A DNA stretch of 64,000 nucleotides, from positions 1 to 64,000 of the forward strand of contig CALYMY010000069.1 of the NCBI GenBank assembly GCA_944548615.1, written 5' to 3'. This DNA comes from Micropterix aruncella (Eukaryota > Arthropoda > Insecta > Lepidoptera > Micropterigidae). A program made the position numbers and the translations under genes. The notes beneath the pieces are model-generated. The model was given only the letters and a program-made list of their open reading frames with translations, searched no databases and was not told the DNA's origin. The first letter of the stretch is position 1. Each line of letters begins with the position of its first letter. Of the stretch, positions 9,078 through 22,836 are shown piece by piece.

Positions 9078-9661
9078 TGGCTTCCGACGTTTGAGGGCTA
9101 TTGCGCTAAAAGGCATCAATAGTCCTCCCTGTTTATTATTATCTAATAGAGTTTTGCTTTGCGCATCTAACGCTTCTTTTAATTTTCAAATCTGAGTAAT
9201 ATTAACGGAATTATAGACGATTTAATATCTGTATAGGTATATTGATTTATCGATTTAACGGTTTTGTTTCCATAGTAACGAGCTCAGGCGGTGGCCCGAC
9301 TCGCAATAGAATATTTATCGATTTAACGATTTCTGTTTCTATGGTAACTTCAGCCCTCGTCATACTTGCGAAAGTTTATTTATCGATTTTACGATGTTTG
9401 TTTTCAATAGTAGCGATCCGAGCCAAGGGAGTTTTAGTATTTTTCCCGCGGCTTCGTTTAATAAATTAAATATTATATTCTTTATTTTATCATATACACA
9501 CAAGCGAGGTGTCAAAAGATAGGGTTTTAGAACGCTTTTCATTTCATTGCTTCTGCTTTTTATCTCGTCTTCTTCTTCTTCTTTAATTACTTTTCAATAC
9601 TATTTAATCTGTGCTTTTTCATTTTCATTTTCAGTGCCTTTGATCAACGAGAAGAGACAAT

Positions 9662-9781
9662 ATGGAGACCACAGAAATAGAAGTGCCGTTTCGGAATTTC
9701 GAAGAAATACCGGAAAGAGCCAGAGATATTGCCCGCGAGGCGTTAAACGAATTAAAAGGAGTAAACAACCTACGGAAAGAG
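9662..9781 (+). CDS. Candidate first coding exon, unit 3
   Basis: The exon is unchanged. The downstream A insertion at 9817-9819 shifts the unspliced reading frame, which then runs to 65 aa (stop ending at 9859) instead of 56 aa. If the donor is used this has no coding effect. Confidence 0.4.
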
Positions 9782-9793
9782 GTACGTGACAAG

Positions 9794-11237
9794 GACGAGG
9801 GAACTCCTCAACGGTCAAACCGTAGAGACGTGAAATTTGGTATAGGCATTCCATTATGATGGCAATTACTAAGTTCCACCATGACATGGCTGCTGCACCC
9901 AGGGTTGGCTCCCGACGAGGGAACTTCTCAACGGTCAACCGTAGAGACGTGAAATTTGGTATAGGCATTCCATTATGATGGCAATTACTAAGTTCCACCA
10001 TGACATGGCTGCTGCACCCAGGGTTGGCTCCCGACGAGGGAACTCCTCAACGGTCAACCGTAGAGACGTGAAATTTGGTATAGGCATTCCATTATGATGG
10101 CAATTACTAAGTTCCACCATGACATGGCTGCTGCACCCAGGGTTGGCTCCCGACGAGGGAACTCCTCAACGGTCAACCGTAGAGACGTGAAATTTGGTAT
10201 AGGCATTCCATTATGATGGCAATTACTAAGTTCCACCATGACATGGCTGCTGCACCCAGGGTTGGCTCCCGACGAGGGAACTCCTCAACGGTCAACCGTA
10301 GAGACGTGAAATTTGGTATAGGCATTCCATTATGACGGCAATTTCTAAGTTCCACCATGACATCGCTGCTGCACCCAGGGTTGGCTCCCGACGAGGGAAC
10401 TCCTCAACGGTCAACCGTAGAGACGTGAAATTTGGTATAGGCATTCCATTATGATGGCAATTACTAAGTTCCACCATGACATGGCTGCTGCACCCAGGGT
10501 TGGCTCCCGACGAGGGAACTCCTCAACGGTCAACCGTAGAGACGTGAAATTTGGTATAGGCATTCCATTATGATGGCAATTACTAAGTTCCACCATGACA
10601 TGGCTGCTGCACCCAGGGTTGGCTCCCGACGAGGGAACTCCTCAACGGTCAACCGTAGAGACGTGAAATTTGGTATAGGCATTCCATTATGATGGCAATT
10701 ACTAAGTTCCACCATGACATGGCTGCTGCACCCAGGGTTGGCTCCCGACGAGGGAACTCCTCAACGGTCAACCGTAGAGACGTGAAATTTGGTATAGGCA
10801 TTCCATTATGATGGCAATTACTAAGTTCCACCATGACATGGCTGCTGCACCCAGGGTTGGCTCCCGACGAGGGAACTCCTCAACGGTCAACCGTAGAGAC
10901 GTGAAATTTGGTATAGGCATTCCATTATGACGGCAATTTCTAAGTTCCACCATGACATCGCTGCTGCACCCAGGGTTGGCTCCCGACGAGGGAACTCCTC
11001 AACGGTCAACCGTAGAGACGTGAAATTTGGTATAGGCATTCCATTATGATGGCAATTACTAAGTTCCACCATGACATGGCTGCTGCACCCAGGGTTGGCT
11101 CCCGACGAGGGAACTCCTCAACGGTCAACCGTAGAGACGTGAAATTTGGTATAGGCATTCCATTATGATGGCAATTACTAAGTTCCACCATGACATGGCT
11201 GCTGCACCCAGGGTTGGCTCCCGACGAGGGAACTCCT
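9794..11237 (+). repeat. 119-bp array, unit 3 (12 copies + 15 bp, +1 A)
   Basis: Copy 1 reads GGTCAAACCG where others read GGTCAACCG (A-run 9817-9819), widening the ACGGT/ACCGT dyad spacer from 2 to 3 bases. Only unit 6 shares this. Confidence 0.96.
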
Positions 11238-13108
11238 GAACATAGAAATTGTTATGAATAAATGTCATTTTTCGAAAAAGACCGTGATAGAGTAAATAAA
11301 ACGCGTTACGGTGTTTGGGCATAACGAAGGCCTTTGAAATCTCTACGAAATGGCATTTTCGAAATTTTGACATTTTGAAATTTTTTATATAAACTTTCAT
11401 TTTGAACATAGAAATTGTTATGAAAAAATCACATTTTTCACAAAAGAACGAGATAGAGTAAACCTACCGCGTTGCGGTCTTTGGCGAGATCGACACCCCG
11501 CTTAAGCTCTACAAAATGGCATTTTTGAAATTTTGACTTTTTGAAAAATTTTATATAAAATTTCATTTTAAACATAGAAATTATTATGAAAAAATCATAT
11601 TTTTCGAAAAAGATCGTGATAGAGTAAACCTATAGGGTTACGGCGTTCGGACAGAACGACGGCCTTGGTAATCTCTACAAAATGGCATTTTCGAAATTTT
11701 GACATTTTGAAAAATTTTATATAAAATTTCATTTTAAACATAGAAATTGTTATGAAAAAATCACATTTTTCGAAAAAGATCGTGATAGAGTAAACCTATA
11801 GGGTTACGGCGTTCGGACAGAACGACGGCCTTGGTAATCTCTACAAAATGGCATTTTCGAAATTTTGACATTTTGAAATTTTTTATATAAACTTTCATTT
11901 TGAACATAGAAATTGTTATGAAAAAATCACATTTTTCGAAATAAATCGAGATAGAGTAAACCTACCGCGTTGCGGTCTTTGGCGAGATCGACACCCCGCT
12001 TAAGCTCTACAAAATGGCATTTTTGAAATTTTGACATTTTGAAAAATTTTATATAAAATTTCATTTTAAACATAGAAATTATAATGAAAAAATCACATTT
12101 TTCGAAAAAGATCGTGATAGAGTAAACCTATAGCGTTACGGCGTTCGGACAGAACCACGGCCTTGGTAATCTCTACGAAATGGCATTTTCGAAATTTTGA
12201 CATTTTGAAATTTTTTATATAAACTTTCATTTTGAACATAGAAATTGTTATGAATAAATGACATTTTTCGAAAAAGACCGTGATAGAGTAAACCTACCGC
12301 GTTGCGGTCTTTGGCTAGATCGACACCCCGCTTAAGCTCTACAAAATGGCATTTTTGAAATTTTGACATTTTGAAAAATTTTATATAAAATTTCATTTTA
12401 AACATAGAAATTATTATGAAAAAATCACATTTTTCGAAAAAGATCGTGATAGAGTAAACCTATAGCGTTACGGCGTTCGGACAGAACGACGGCCTTGGTA
12501 ATCTCTACAAAATGGCATTTTCGAAATTTTGACATTTTGAAAAATTTTATATAAAATTTCATTTTAAACATAGAAATTGTTATGAAAAAATCACATTTTT
12601 CGAAAAAGATCGTGATAGAGTAAACCTATAGCGTTACGGCGTTCGGACAGAACGACGACCTTGGTAATCTCTACAAAATGGCATTTTCGAAATTTTGACA
12701 TTTTGAAAAATTTTATATAAACTTTCATTTTGAACATAGAAATTGTTATGAAAAAATCACATTTTTCGAAATAAATCGAGATAGAGTAAACCTACCGCGT
12801 TGCGGTCTTTGGCGAGATCGACACCCCGCTTAAGCTCTACAAAATGGCATTTTTGAAATTTTGATATTTTGAAAATTTTTATATAAACTTTCATTTTGAA
12901 CTTGGAAATTATTATGAAAAAATCACATTTTTCGAAATAAATCGAGATAGAGTAAACCTAACGCGTTACGGTGTTCGGACAGAACGAAGGCCTTTGAAAT
13001 CTCTACGAAATGGCATTTTCGAAATTTTGACATTTTGAATTTTTTTATATAAACTTTCATTTTGAACATAGAAATTGTTATGAAAAAATCACATTTTTCG
13101 AAATAAAT
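11238..13108 (+). repeat. 166-bp array, unit 3 (11 copies + 45 bp)
   Basis: Standard monomer order; no specific change noticed. Confidence 0.95.
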
Positions 13109-13692
13109 TGGCTTCCGACGTTTGAGGGCTATTGCGCTAAAAGGCATCAATAGTCCTCCCTGTTTATTATTATCTAATAGAGTTTTGCTTTGCGCATCTA
13201 ACGCTTCTTTTAATTTTCAAATCTGAGTAATATTAACGGAATTATAGACGATTTAATATCTGTATAGGTATATTGATTTATCGATTTAACGGTTTTGTTT
13301 CCATAGTAACGAGCTCAGGCGGTGGCCCGACTCGCAATAGAATATTTATCGATTTAACGATTTCTGTTTCTATGGTAACTTCAGCCCTCGTCATACTTGC
13401 GAAAGTTTATTTATCGATTTTACGATGTTTGTTTTCAATAGTAGCGATCCGAGCCAAGGGAGTTTTAGTATTTTTCCCGCGGCTTCGTTTAATAAATTAA
13501 ATATTATATTCTTTATTTTATCATATACACACAAGCGAGGTGTCAAAAGATAGGGTTTTAGAACGCTTTTCATTTCATTGCTTCTGCTTTTTATCTCGTC
13601 TTCTTCTTCTTCTTTAATTACTTTTCAATACTATTTAATCTGTGCTTTTTCATTTTCATTTTCAGTGCCTTTGATCAACGAGAAGAGACAAT

Positions 13693-13812
13693 ATGGAGAC
13701 CACAGAAATAGAAGTGCCGTTTCGGAATTTCGAAGAAATACCGGAAAGAGCCAGAGATATTGCCCGCGAGGCGTTAAACGAATTAAAAGGAGTAAACAAC
13801 CTACGGAAAGAG
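13693..13812 (+). CDS. Candidate first coding exon, unit 4
   Basis: Unchanged exon; it precedes the expanded 119-bp array, so its potential intron is 952 bp longer than in the other units. Confidence 0.4.
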
Positions 13813-13824
13813 GTACGTGACAAG

Positions 13825-16219
13825 GACGAGGGAACTCCTCAACGGTCAACCGTAGAGACGTGAAATTTGGTATAGGCATTCCATTATGATGGCAATTACT
13901 AAGTTCCACCATGACATGGCTGCTGCACCCAGGGTTGGCTCCCGACGAGAGAACTTCTCAACGGTCAACCGTAGAGACGTGAAATTTGGTATAGGCATTC
14001 CATTATGATGGCAATTACTAAGTTCCACCATGACATGGCTGCTGCACCCAGGGTTGGCTCCCGACGAGGGAACTCCTCAACGGTCAACCGTAGAGACGTG
14101 AAATTTGGTATAGGCATTCCATTATGATGGCAATTACTAAGTTCCACCATGACATGGCTGCTGCACCCAGGGTTGGCTCCCGACGAGGGAACTCCTCAAC
14201 GGTCAACCGTAGAGACGTGAAATTTGGTATAGGCATTCCATTATGATGGCAATTACTAAGTTCCACCATGACATGGCTGCTGCACCCAGGGTTGGCTCCC
14301 GACGAGGGAACTCCTCAACGGTCAACCGTAGAGACGTGAAATTTGGTATAGGCATTCCATTATGACGGCAATTTCTAAGTTCCACCATGACATCGCTGCT
14401 GCACCCAGGGTTGGCTCCCGACGAGGGAACTCCTCAACGGTCAACCGTAGAGACGTGAAATTTGGTATAGGCATTCCATTATGATGGCAATTACTAAGTT
14501 CCACCATGACATGGCTGCTGCACCCAGGGTTGGCTCCCGACGAGGGAACTCCTCAACGGTCAACCGTAGAGACGTGAAATTTGGTATAGGCATTCCATTA
14601 TGATGGCAATTACTAAGTTCCACCATGACATGGCTGCTGCACCCAGGGTTGGCTCCCGACGAGGGAACTCCTCAACGGTCAACCGTAGAGACGTGAAATT
14701 TGGTATAGGCATTCCATTATGATGGCAATTACTAAGTTCCACCATGACATGGCTGCTGCACCCAGGGTTGGCTCCCAACGAGGGAACTCCTCAACGGTCA
14801 ACCGTAGAGACGTGAAATTTGGTATAGGCATTCCATTATGATGGCAATTACTAAGTTCCACCATGACATGGCTGCTGCACCCAGGGTTGGCTCCCGACGA
14901 GGGAACTCCTCAACGGTCAACCGTAGAGACGTGAAATTTGGTATAGGCATTCCATTATGACGGCAATTTCTAAGTTCCACCATGACATCGCTGCTGCACC
15001 CAGGGTTGGCTCCCGACGAGGGAACTCCTCAACGGTCAACCGTAGAGACGTGAAATTTGGTATAGGCATTCCATTATGATGGCAATTACTAAGTTCCACC
15101 ATGACATGGCTGCTGCACCCAGGGTTGGCTCCCGACGAGGGAACTCCTCAACGGTCAACCGTAGAGACGTGAAATTTGGTATAGGCATTCCATTATGATG
15201 GCAATTACTAAGTTCCACCATGACATGGCTGCTGCACCCAGGGTTGGCTCCCGACGAGGGAACTCCTCAACGGTCAACCGTAGAGACGTGAAATTTGGTA
15301 TAGGCATTCCATTATGACGGCAATTTCTAAGTTCCACCATGACATCGCTGCTGCACCCAGGGTTGGCTCCCGACGAGGGAACTCCTCAACGGTCAACCGT
15401 AGAGACGTGAAATTTGGTATAGGCATTCCATTATGATGGCAATTACTAAGTTCCACCATGACATGGCTGCTGCACCCAGGGTTGGCTCCCGACGAGGGAA
15501 CTCCTCAACGGTCAACCGTAGAGACGTGAAATTTGGTATAGGCATTCCATTATGATGGCAATTACTAAGTTCCACCATGACATGGCTGCTGCACCCAGGG
15601 TTGGCTCCCGACGAGGGAACTCCTCAACGGTCAACCGTAGAGACGTGAAATTTGGTATAGGCATTCCATTATGATGGCAATTACTAAGTTCCACCATGAC
15701 ATGGCTGCTGCACCCAGGGTTGGCTCCCGACGAGGGAACTCCTCAACGGTCAACCGTAGAGACGTGAAATTTGGTATAGGCATTCCATTATGATGGCAAT
15801 TACTAAGTTCCACCATGACATGGCTGCTGCACCCAGGGTTGGCTCCCGACGAGGGAACTCCTCAACGGTCAACCGTAGAGACGTGAAATTTGGTATAGGC
15901 ATTCCATTATGACGGCAATTTCTAAGTTCCACCATGACATCGCTGCTGCACCCAGGGTTGGCTCCCGACGAGGGAACTCCTCAACGGTCAACCGTAGAGA
16001 CGTGAAATTTGGTATAGGCATTCCATTATGATGGCAATTACTAAGTTCCACCATGACATGGCTGCTGCACCCAGGGTTGGCTCCCGACGAGGGAACTCCT
16101 CAACGGTCAACCGTAGAGACGTGAAATTTGGTATAGGCATTCCATTATGATGGCAATTACTAAGTTCCACCATGACATGGCTGCTGCACCCAGGGTTGGC
16201 TCCCGACGAGGGAACTCCT
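13825..16219 (+). repeat. Expanded 119-bp array, unit 4 (20 copies + 15 bp)
   Basis: The array is 2,395 bp, eight monomers longer than elsewhere. Divergent copies are numbers 5, 10, 13 and 18, which equals a standard array 1-12 followed by copies 5-12 again. The exchange therefore fell between about 14989 and 15318. Unit-specific G to A changes occur at 13950 (copy 2) and 14777 (first base of copy 9). Confidence 0.96.
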
Positions 16220-18090
16220 GAACATAGAAATTGTTATGAATAAATGTCATTTTTCGAAAAAGACCGTGATAGAGTAAATAAAACGCGTTACGGTGTTTGG
16301 GCATAACGAAGGCCTTTGAAATCTCTACGAAATGGCATTTTCGAAATTTTGACATTTTGAAATTTTTTATATAAACTTTCATTTTGAACATAGAAATTGT
16401 TATGAAAAAATCACATTTTTCACAAAAGAACGAGATAGAGTAAACCTACCGCGTTGCGGTCTTTGGCGAGATCGACACCCCGCTTAAGCTCTACAAAATG
16501 GCATTTTTGAAATTTTGACTTTTTGAAAAATTTTATATAAAATTTCATTTTAAACATAGAAATTATTATGAAAAAATCATATTTTTCGAAAAAGATCGTG
16601 ATAGAGTAAACCTATAGGGTTACGGCGTTCGGACAGAACGACGGCCTTGGTAATCTCTACAAAATGGCATTTTCGAAATTTTGACATTTTGAAAAATTTT
16701 ATATAAAATTTCATTTTAAACATAGAAATTGTTATGAAAAAATCACATTTTTCGAAAAAGATCGTGATAGAGTAAACCTATAGGGTTACGGCGTTCGGAC
16801 AGAACGACGGCCTTGGTAATCTCTACAAAATGGCATTTTCGAAATTTTGACATTTTGAAATTTTTTATATAAACTTTCATTTTGAACATAGAAATTGTTA
16901 TGAAAAAATCACATTTTTCGAAATAAATCGAGATAGAGTAAACCTACCGCGTTGCGGTCTTTGGCGAGATCGACACCCCGCTTAAGCTCTACAAAATGGC
17001 ATTTTTGAAATTTTGACATTTTGAAAAATTTTATATAAAATTTCATTTTAAACATAGAAATTATAATGAAAAAATCACATTTTTCGAAAAAGATCGTGAT
17101 AGAGTAAACCTATAGCGTTACGGCGTTCGGACAGAACCACGGCCTTGGTAATCTCTACGAAATGGCATTTTCGAAATTTTGACATTTTGAAATTTTTTAT
17201 ATAAACTTTCATTTTGAACATAGAAATTGTTATGAATAAATGACATTTTTCGAAAAAGACCGTGATAGAGTAAACCTACCGCGTTGCGGTCTTTGGCTAG
17301 ATCGACACCCCGCTTAAGCTCTACAAAATGGCATTTTTGAAATTTTGACATTTTGAAAAATTTTATATAAAATTTCATTTTAAACATAGAAATTATTATG
17401 AAAAAATCACATTTTTCGAAAAAGATCGTGATAGAGTAAACCTATAGCGTTACGGCGTTCGGACAGAACGACGGCCTTGGTAATCTCTACAAAATGGCAT
17501 TTTCGAAATTTTGACATTTTGAAAAATTTTATATAAAATTTCATTTTAAACATAGAAATTGTTATGAAAAAATCACATTTTTCGAAAAAGATCGTGATAG
17601 AGTAAACCTATAGCGTTACGGCGTTCGGACAGAACGACGACCTTGGTAATCTCTACAAAATGGCATTTTCGAAATTTTGACATTTTGAAAAATTTTATAT
17701 AAACTTTCATTTTGAACATAGAAATTGTTATGAAAAAATCACATTTTTCGAAATAAATCGAGATAGAGTAAACCTACCGCGTTGCGGTCTTTGGCGAGAT
17801 CGACACCCCGCTTAAGCTCTACAAAATGGCATTTTTGAAATTTTGATATTTTGAAAATTTTTATATAAACTTTCATTTTGAACTTGGAAATTATTATGAA
17901 AAAATCACATTTTTCGAAATAAATCGAGATAGAGTAAACCTAACGCGTTACGGTGTTCGGACAGAACGAAGGCCTTTGAAATCTCTACGAAATGGCATTT
18001 TCGAAATTTTGACATTTTGAATTTTTTTATATAAACTTTCATTTTGAACATAGAAATTGTTATGAAAAAATCACATTTTTCGAAATAAAT
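16220..18090 (+). repeat. 166-bp array, unit 4 (11 copies + 45 bp)
   Basis: Standard monomer order and length, showing that the expansion in this unit is confined to the 119-bp array. Confidence 0.95.
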
Positions 18091-18674
18091 TGGCTTCCGA
18101 CGTTTGAGGGCTATTGCGCTAAAAGGCATCAATAGTCCTCCCTGTTTATTATTATCTAATAGAGTTTTGCTTTGCGCATCTAACGCTTCTTTTAATTTTC
18201 AAATCTGAGTAATATTAACGGAATTATAGACGATTTAATATCTGTATAGGTATATTGATTTATCGATTTAACGGTTTTGTTTCCATAGTAACGAGCTCAG
18301 GCGGTGGCCCGACTCGCAATAGAATATTTATCGATTTAACGATTTCTGTTTCTATGGTAACTTCAGCCCTCGTCATACTTGCGAAAGTTTATTTATCGAT
18401 TTTACGATGTTTGTTTTCAATAGTAGCGATCCGAGCCAAGGGAGTTTTAGTATTTTTCCCGCGGCTTCGTTTAATAAATTAAATATTATATTCTTTATTT
18501 TATCATATACACACAAGCGAGGTGTCAAAAGATAGGGTTTTAGAACGCTTTTCATTTCATTGCTTCTGCTTTTTATCTCGTCTTCTTCTTCTTCTTTAAT
18601 TACTTTTCAATACTATTTAATCTGTGCTTTTTCATTTTCATTTTCAGTGCCTTTGATCAACGAGAAGAGACAAT

Positions 18675-18794
18675 ATGGAGACCACAGAAATAGAAGTGCC
18701 GTTTCGGAATTTCGAAGAAATACCGGAAAGAGCCAGAGATATTGCCCGCGAGGCGTTAAACGAATTAAAAGGAGTAAACAACCTACGGAAAGAG
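18675..18794 (+). CDS. Candidate first coding exon, unit 5
   Basis: Unchanged 40-codon exon, donor at 18795. Confidence 0.4.
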
Positions 18795-18806
18795 GTACGT
18801 GACAAG

Positions 18807-20249
18807 GACGAGGGAACTCCTCAACGGTCAACCGTAGAGACGTGAAATTTGGTATAGGCATTCCATTATGATGGCAATTACTAAGTTCCACCATGACATG
18901 GCTGCTGCACCCAGGGTTGGCTCCCGACGAGGGAACTTCTCAACGGTCAACCGTAGAGACGTGAAATTTGGTATAGGCATTCCATTATGATGGCAATTAC
19001 TAAGTTCCACCATGACATGGCTGCTGCACCCAGGGTTGGCTCCCGACGAGGGAACTCCTCAACGGTCAACCGTAGAGACGTGAAATTTGGTATAGGCATT
19101 CCATTATGATGGCAATTACTAAGTTCCACCATGACATGGCTGCTGCACCCAGGGTTGGCTCCCGACGAGGGAACTCCTCAACGGTCAACCGTAGAGACGT
19201 GAAATTTGGTATAGGCATTCCATTATGATGGCAATTACTAAGTTCCACCATGACATGGCTGCTGCACCCAGGGTTGGCTCCCGACGAGGGAACTCCTCAA
19301 CGGTCAACCGTAGAGACGTGAAATTTGGTATAGGCATTCCATTATGACGGCAATTTCTAAGTTCCACCATGACATCGCTGCTGCACCCAGGGTTGGCTCC
19401 CGACGAGGGAACTCCTCAACGGTCAACCGTAGAGACGTGAAATTTGGTATAGGCATTCCATTATGATGGCAATTACTAAGTTCCACCATGACATGGCTGC
19501 TGCACCCAGGGTTGGCTCCCGACGAGGGAACTCCTCAACGGTCAACCGTAGAGACGTGAAATTTGGTATAGGCATTCCATTATGATGGCAATTACTAAGT
19601 TCCACCATGACATGGCTGCTGCACCCAGGGTTGGCTCCCGACGAGGGAACTCCTCAACGGTCAACCGTAGAGACGTGAAATTTGGTATAGGCATTCCATT
19701 ATGATGGCAATTACTAAGTTCCACCATGACATGGCTGCTGCACCCAGGGTTGGCTCCCGACGAGGGAACTCCTCAACGGTCAACCGTAGAGACGTGAAAT
19801 TTGGTATAGGCATTCCATTATGATGGCAATTACTAAGTTCCACCATGACATGGCTGCTGCACCCAGGGTTGGCTCCCGACGAGGGAACTCCTCAACGGTC
19901 AACCGTAGAGACGTGAAATTTGGTATAGGCATTCCATTATGACGGCAATTTCTAAGTTCCACCATGACATCGCTGCTGCACCCAGGGTTGGCTCCCGACG
20001 AGGGAACTCCTCAACGGTCAACCGTAGAGACGTGAAATTTGGTATAGGCATTCCATTATGATGGCAATTACTAAGTTCCACCATGACATGGCTGCTGCAC
20101 CCAGGGTTGGCTCCCGACGAGGGAACTCCTCAACGGTCAACCGTAGAGACGTGAAATTTGGTATAGGCATTCCATTATGATGGCAATTACTAAGTTCCAC
20201 CATGACATGGCTGCTGCACCCAGGGTTGGCTCCCGACGAGGGAACTCCT
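18807..20249 (+). repeat. 119-bp array, unit 5 (12 copies + 15 bp)
   Basis: Standard length and order, immediately following the expanded unit. Confidence 0.95.
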
Positions 20250-22120
20250 GAACATAGAAATTGTTATGAATAAATGTCATTTTTCGAAAAAGACCGTGAT
20301 AGAGTAAATAAAACGCGTTACGGTGTTTGGGCATAACGAAGGCCTTTGAAATCTCTACGAAATGGCATTTTCGAAATTTTGACATTTTGAAATTTTTTAT
20401 ATAAACTTTCATTTTGAACATAGAAATTGTTATGAAAAAATCACATTTTTCACAAAAGAACGAGATAGAGTAAACCTACCGCGTTGCGGTCTTTGGCGAG
20501 ATCGACACCCCGCTTAAGCTCTACAAAATGGCATTTTTGAAATTTTGACTTTTTGAAAAATTTTATATAAAATTTCATTTTAAACATAGAAATTATTATG
20601 AAAAAATCATATTTTTCGAAAAAGATCGTGATAGAGTAAACCTATAGGGTTACGGCGTTCGGACAGAACGACGGCCTTGGTAATCTCTACAAAATGGCAT
20701 TTTCGAAATTTTGACATTTTGAAAAATTTTATATAAAATTTCATTTTAAACATAGAAATTGTTATGAAAAAATCACATTTTTCGAAAAAGATCGTGATAG
20801 AGTAAACCTATAGGGTTACGGCGTTCGGACAGAACGACGGCCTTGGTAATCTCTACAAAATGGCATTTTCGAAATTTTGACATTTTGAAATTTTTTATAT
20901 AAACTTTCATTTTGAACATAGAAATTGTTATGAAAAAATCACATTTTTCGAAATAAATCGAGATAGAGTAAACCTACCGCGTTGCGGTCTTTGGCGAGAT
21001 CGACACCCCGCTTAAGCTCTACAAAATGGCATTTTTGAAATTTTGACATTTTGAAAAATTTTATATAAAATTTCATTTTAAACATAGAAATTATAATGAA
21101 AAAATCACATTTTTCGAAAAAGATCGTGATAGAGTAAACCTATAGCGTTACGGCGTTCGGACAGAACCACGGCCTTGGTAATCTCTACGAAATGGCATTT
21201 TCGAAATTTTGACATTTTGAAATTTTTTATATAAACTTTCATTTTGAACATAGAAATTGTTATGAATAAATGACATTTTTCGAAAAAGACCGTGATAGAG
21301 TAAACCTACCGCGTTGCGGTCTTTGGCTAGATCGACACCCCGCTTAAGCTCTACAAAATGGCATTTTTGAAATTTTGACATTTTGAAAAATTTTATATAA
21401 AATTTCATTTTAAACATAGAAATTATTATGAAAAAATCACATTTTTCGAAAAAGATCGTGATAGAGTAAACCTATAGCGTTACGGCGTTCGGACAGAACG
21501 ACGGCCTTGGTAATCTCTACAAAATGGCATTTTCGAAATTTTGACATTTTGAAAAATTTTATATAAAATTTCATTTTAAACATAGAAATTGTTATGAAAA
21601 AATCACATTTTTCGAAAAAGATCGTGATAGAGTAAACCTATAGCGTTACGGCGTTCGGACAGAACGACGACCTTGGTAATCTCTACAAAATGGCATTTTC
21701 GAAATTTTGACATTTTGAAAAATTTTATATAAACTTTCATTTTGAACATAGAAATTGTTATGAAAAAATCACATTTTTCGAAATAAATCGAGATAGAGTA
21801 AACCTACCGCGTTGCGGTCTTTGGCGAGATCGACACCCCGCTTAAGCTCTACAAAATGGCATTTTTGAAATTTTGATATTTTGAAAATTTTTATATAAAC
21901 TTTCATTTTGAACTTGGAAATTATTATGAAAAAATCACATTTTTCGAAATAAATCGAGATAGAGTAAACCTAACGCGTTACGGTGTTCGGACAGAACGAA
22001 GGCCTTTGAAATCTCTACGAAATGGCATTTTCGAAATTTTGACATTTTGAATTTTTTTATATAAACTTTCATTTTGAACATAGAAATTGTTATGAAAAAA
22101 TCACATTTTTCGAAATAAAT
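20250..22120 (+). repeat. 166-bp array, unit 5 (11 copies + 45 bp)
   Basis: Standard order; no specific change noticed. Confidence 0.95.
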
Positions 22121-22704
22121 TGGCTTCCGACGTTTGAGGGCTATTGCGCTAAAAGGCATCAATAGTCCTCCCTGTTTATTATTATCTAATAGAGTTTTGC
22201 TTTGCGCATCTAACGCTTCTTTTAATTTTCAAATCTGAGTAATATTAACGGAATTATAGACGATTTAATATCTGTATAGGTATATTGATTTATCGATTTA
22301 ACGGTTTTGTTTCCATAGTAACGAGCTCAGGCGGTGGCCCGACTCGCAATAGAATATTTATCGATTTAACGATTTCTGTTTCTATGGTAACTTCAGCCCT
22401 CGTCATACTTGCGAAAGTTTATTTATCGATTTTACGATGTTTGTTTTCAATAGTAGCGATCCGAGCCAAGGGAGTTTTAGTATTTTTCCCGCGGCTTCGT
22501 TTAATAAATTAAATATTATATTCTTTATTTTATCATATACACACAAGCGAGGTGTCAAAAGATAGGGTTTTAGAACGCTTTTCATTTCATTGCTTCTGCT
22601 TTTTATCTCGTCTTCTTCTTCTTCTTTAATTACTTTTCAATACTATTTAATCTGTGCTTTTTCATTTTCATTTTCAGTGCCTTTGATCAACGAGAAGAGA
22701 CAAT

Positions 22705-22824
22705 ATGGAGACCACAGAAATAGAAGTGCCGTTTCGGAATTTCGAAGAAATACCGGAAAGAGCCAGAGATATTGCCCGCGAGGCGTTAAACGAATTAAAA
22801 GGAGTAAACAACCTACGGAAAGAG
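22705..22824 (+). CDS. Candidate first coding exon, unit 6
   Basis: Unchanged exon. As in unit 3, the inserted A downstream lengthens the unspliced frame to 65 aa (stop ending at 22902). Confidence 0.4.
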
Positions 22825-22836
22825 GTACGTGACAAG

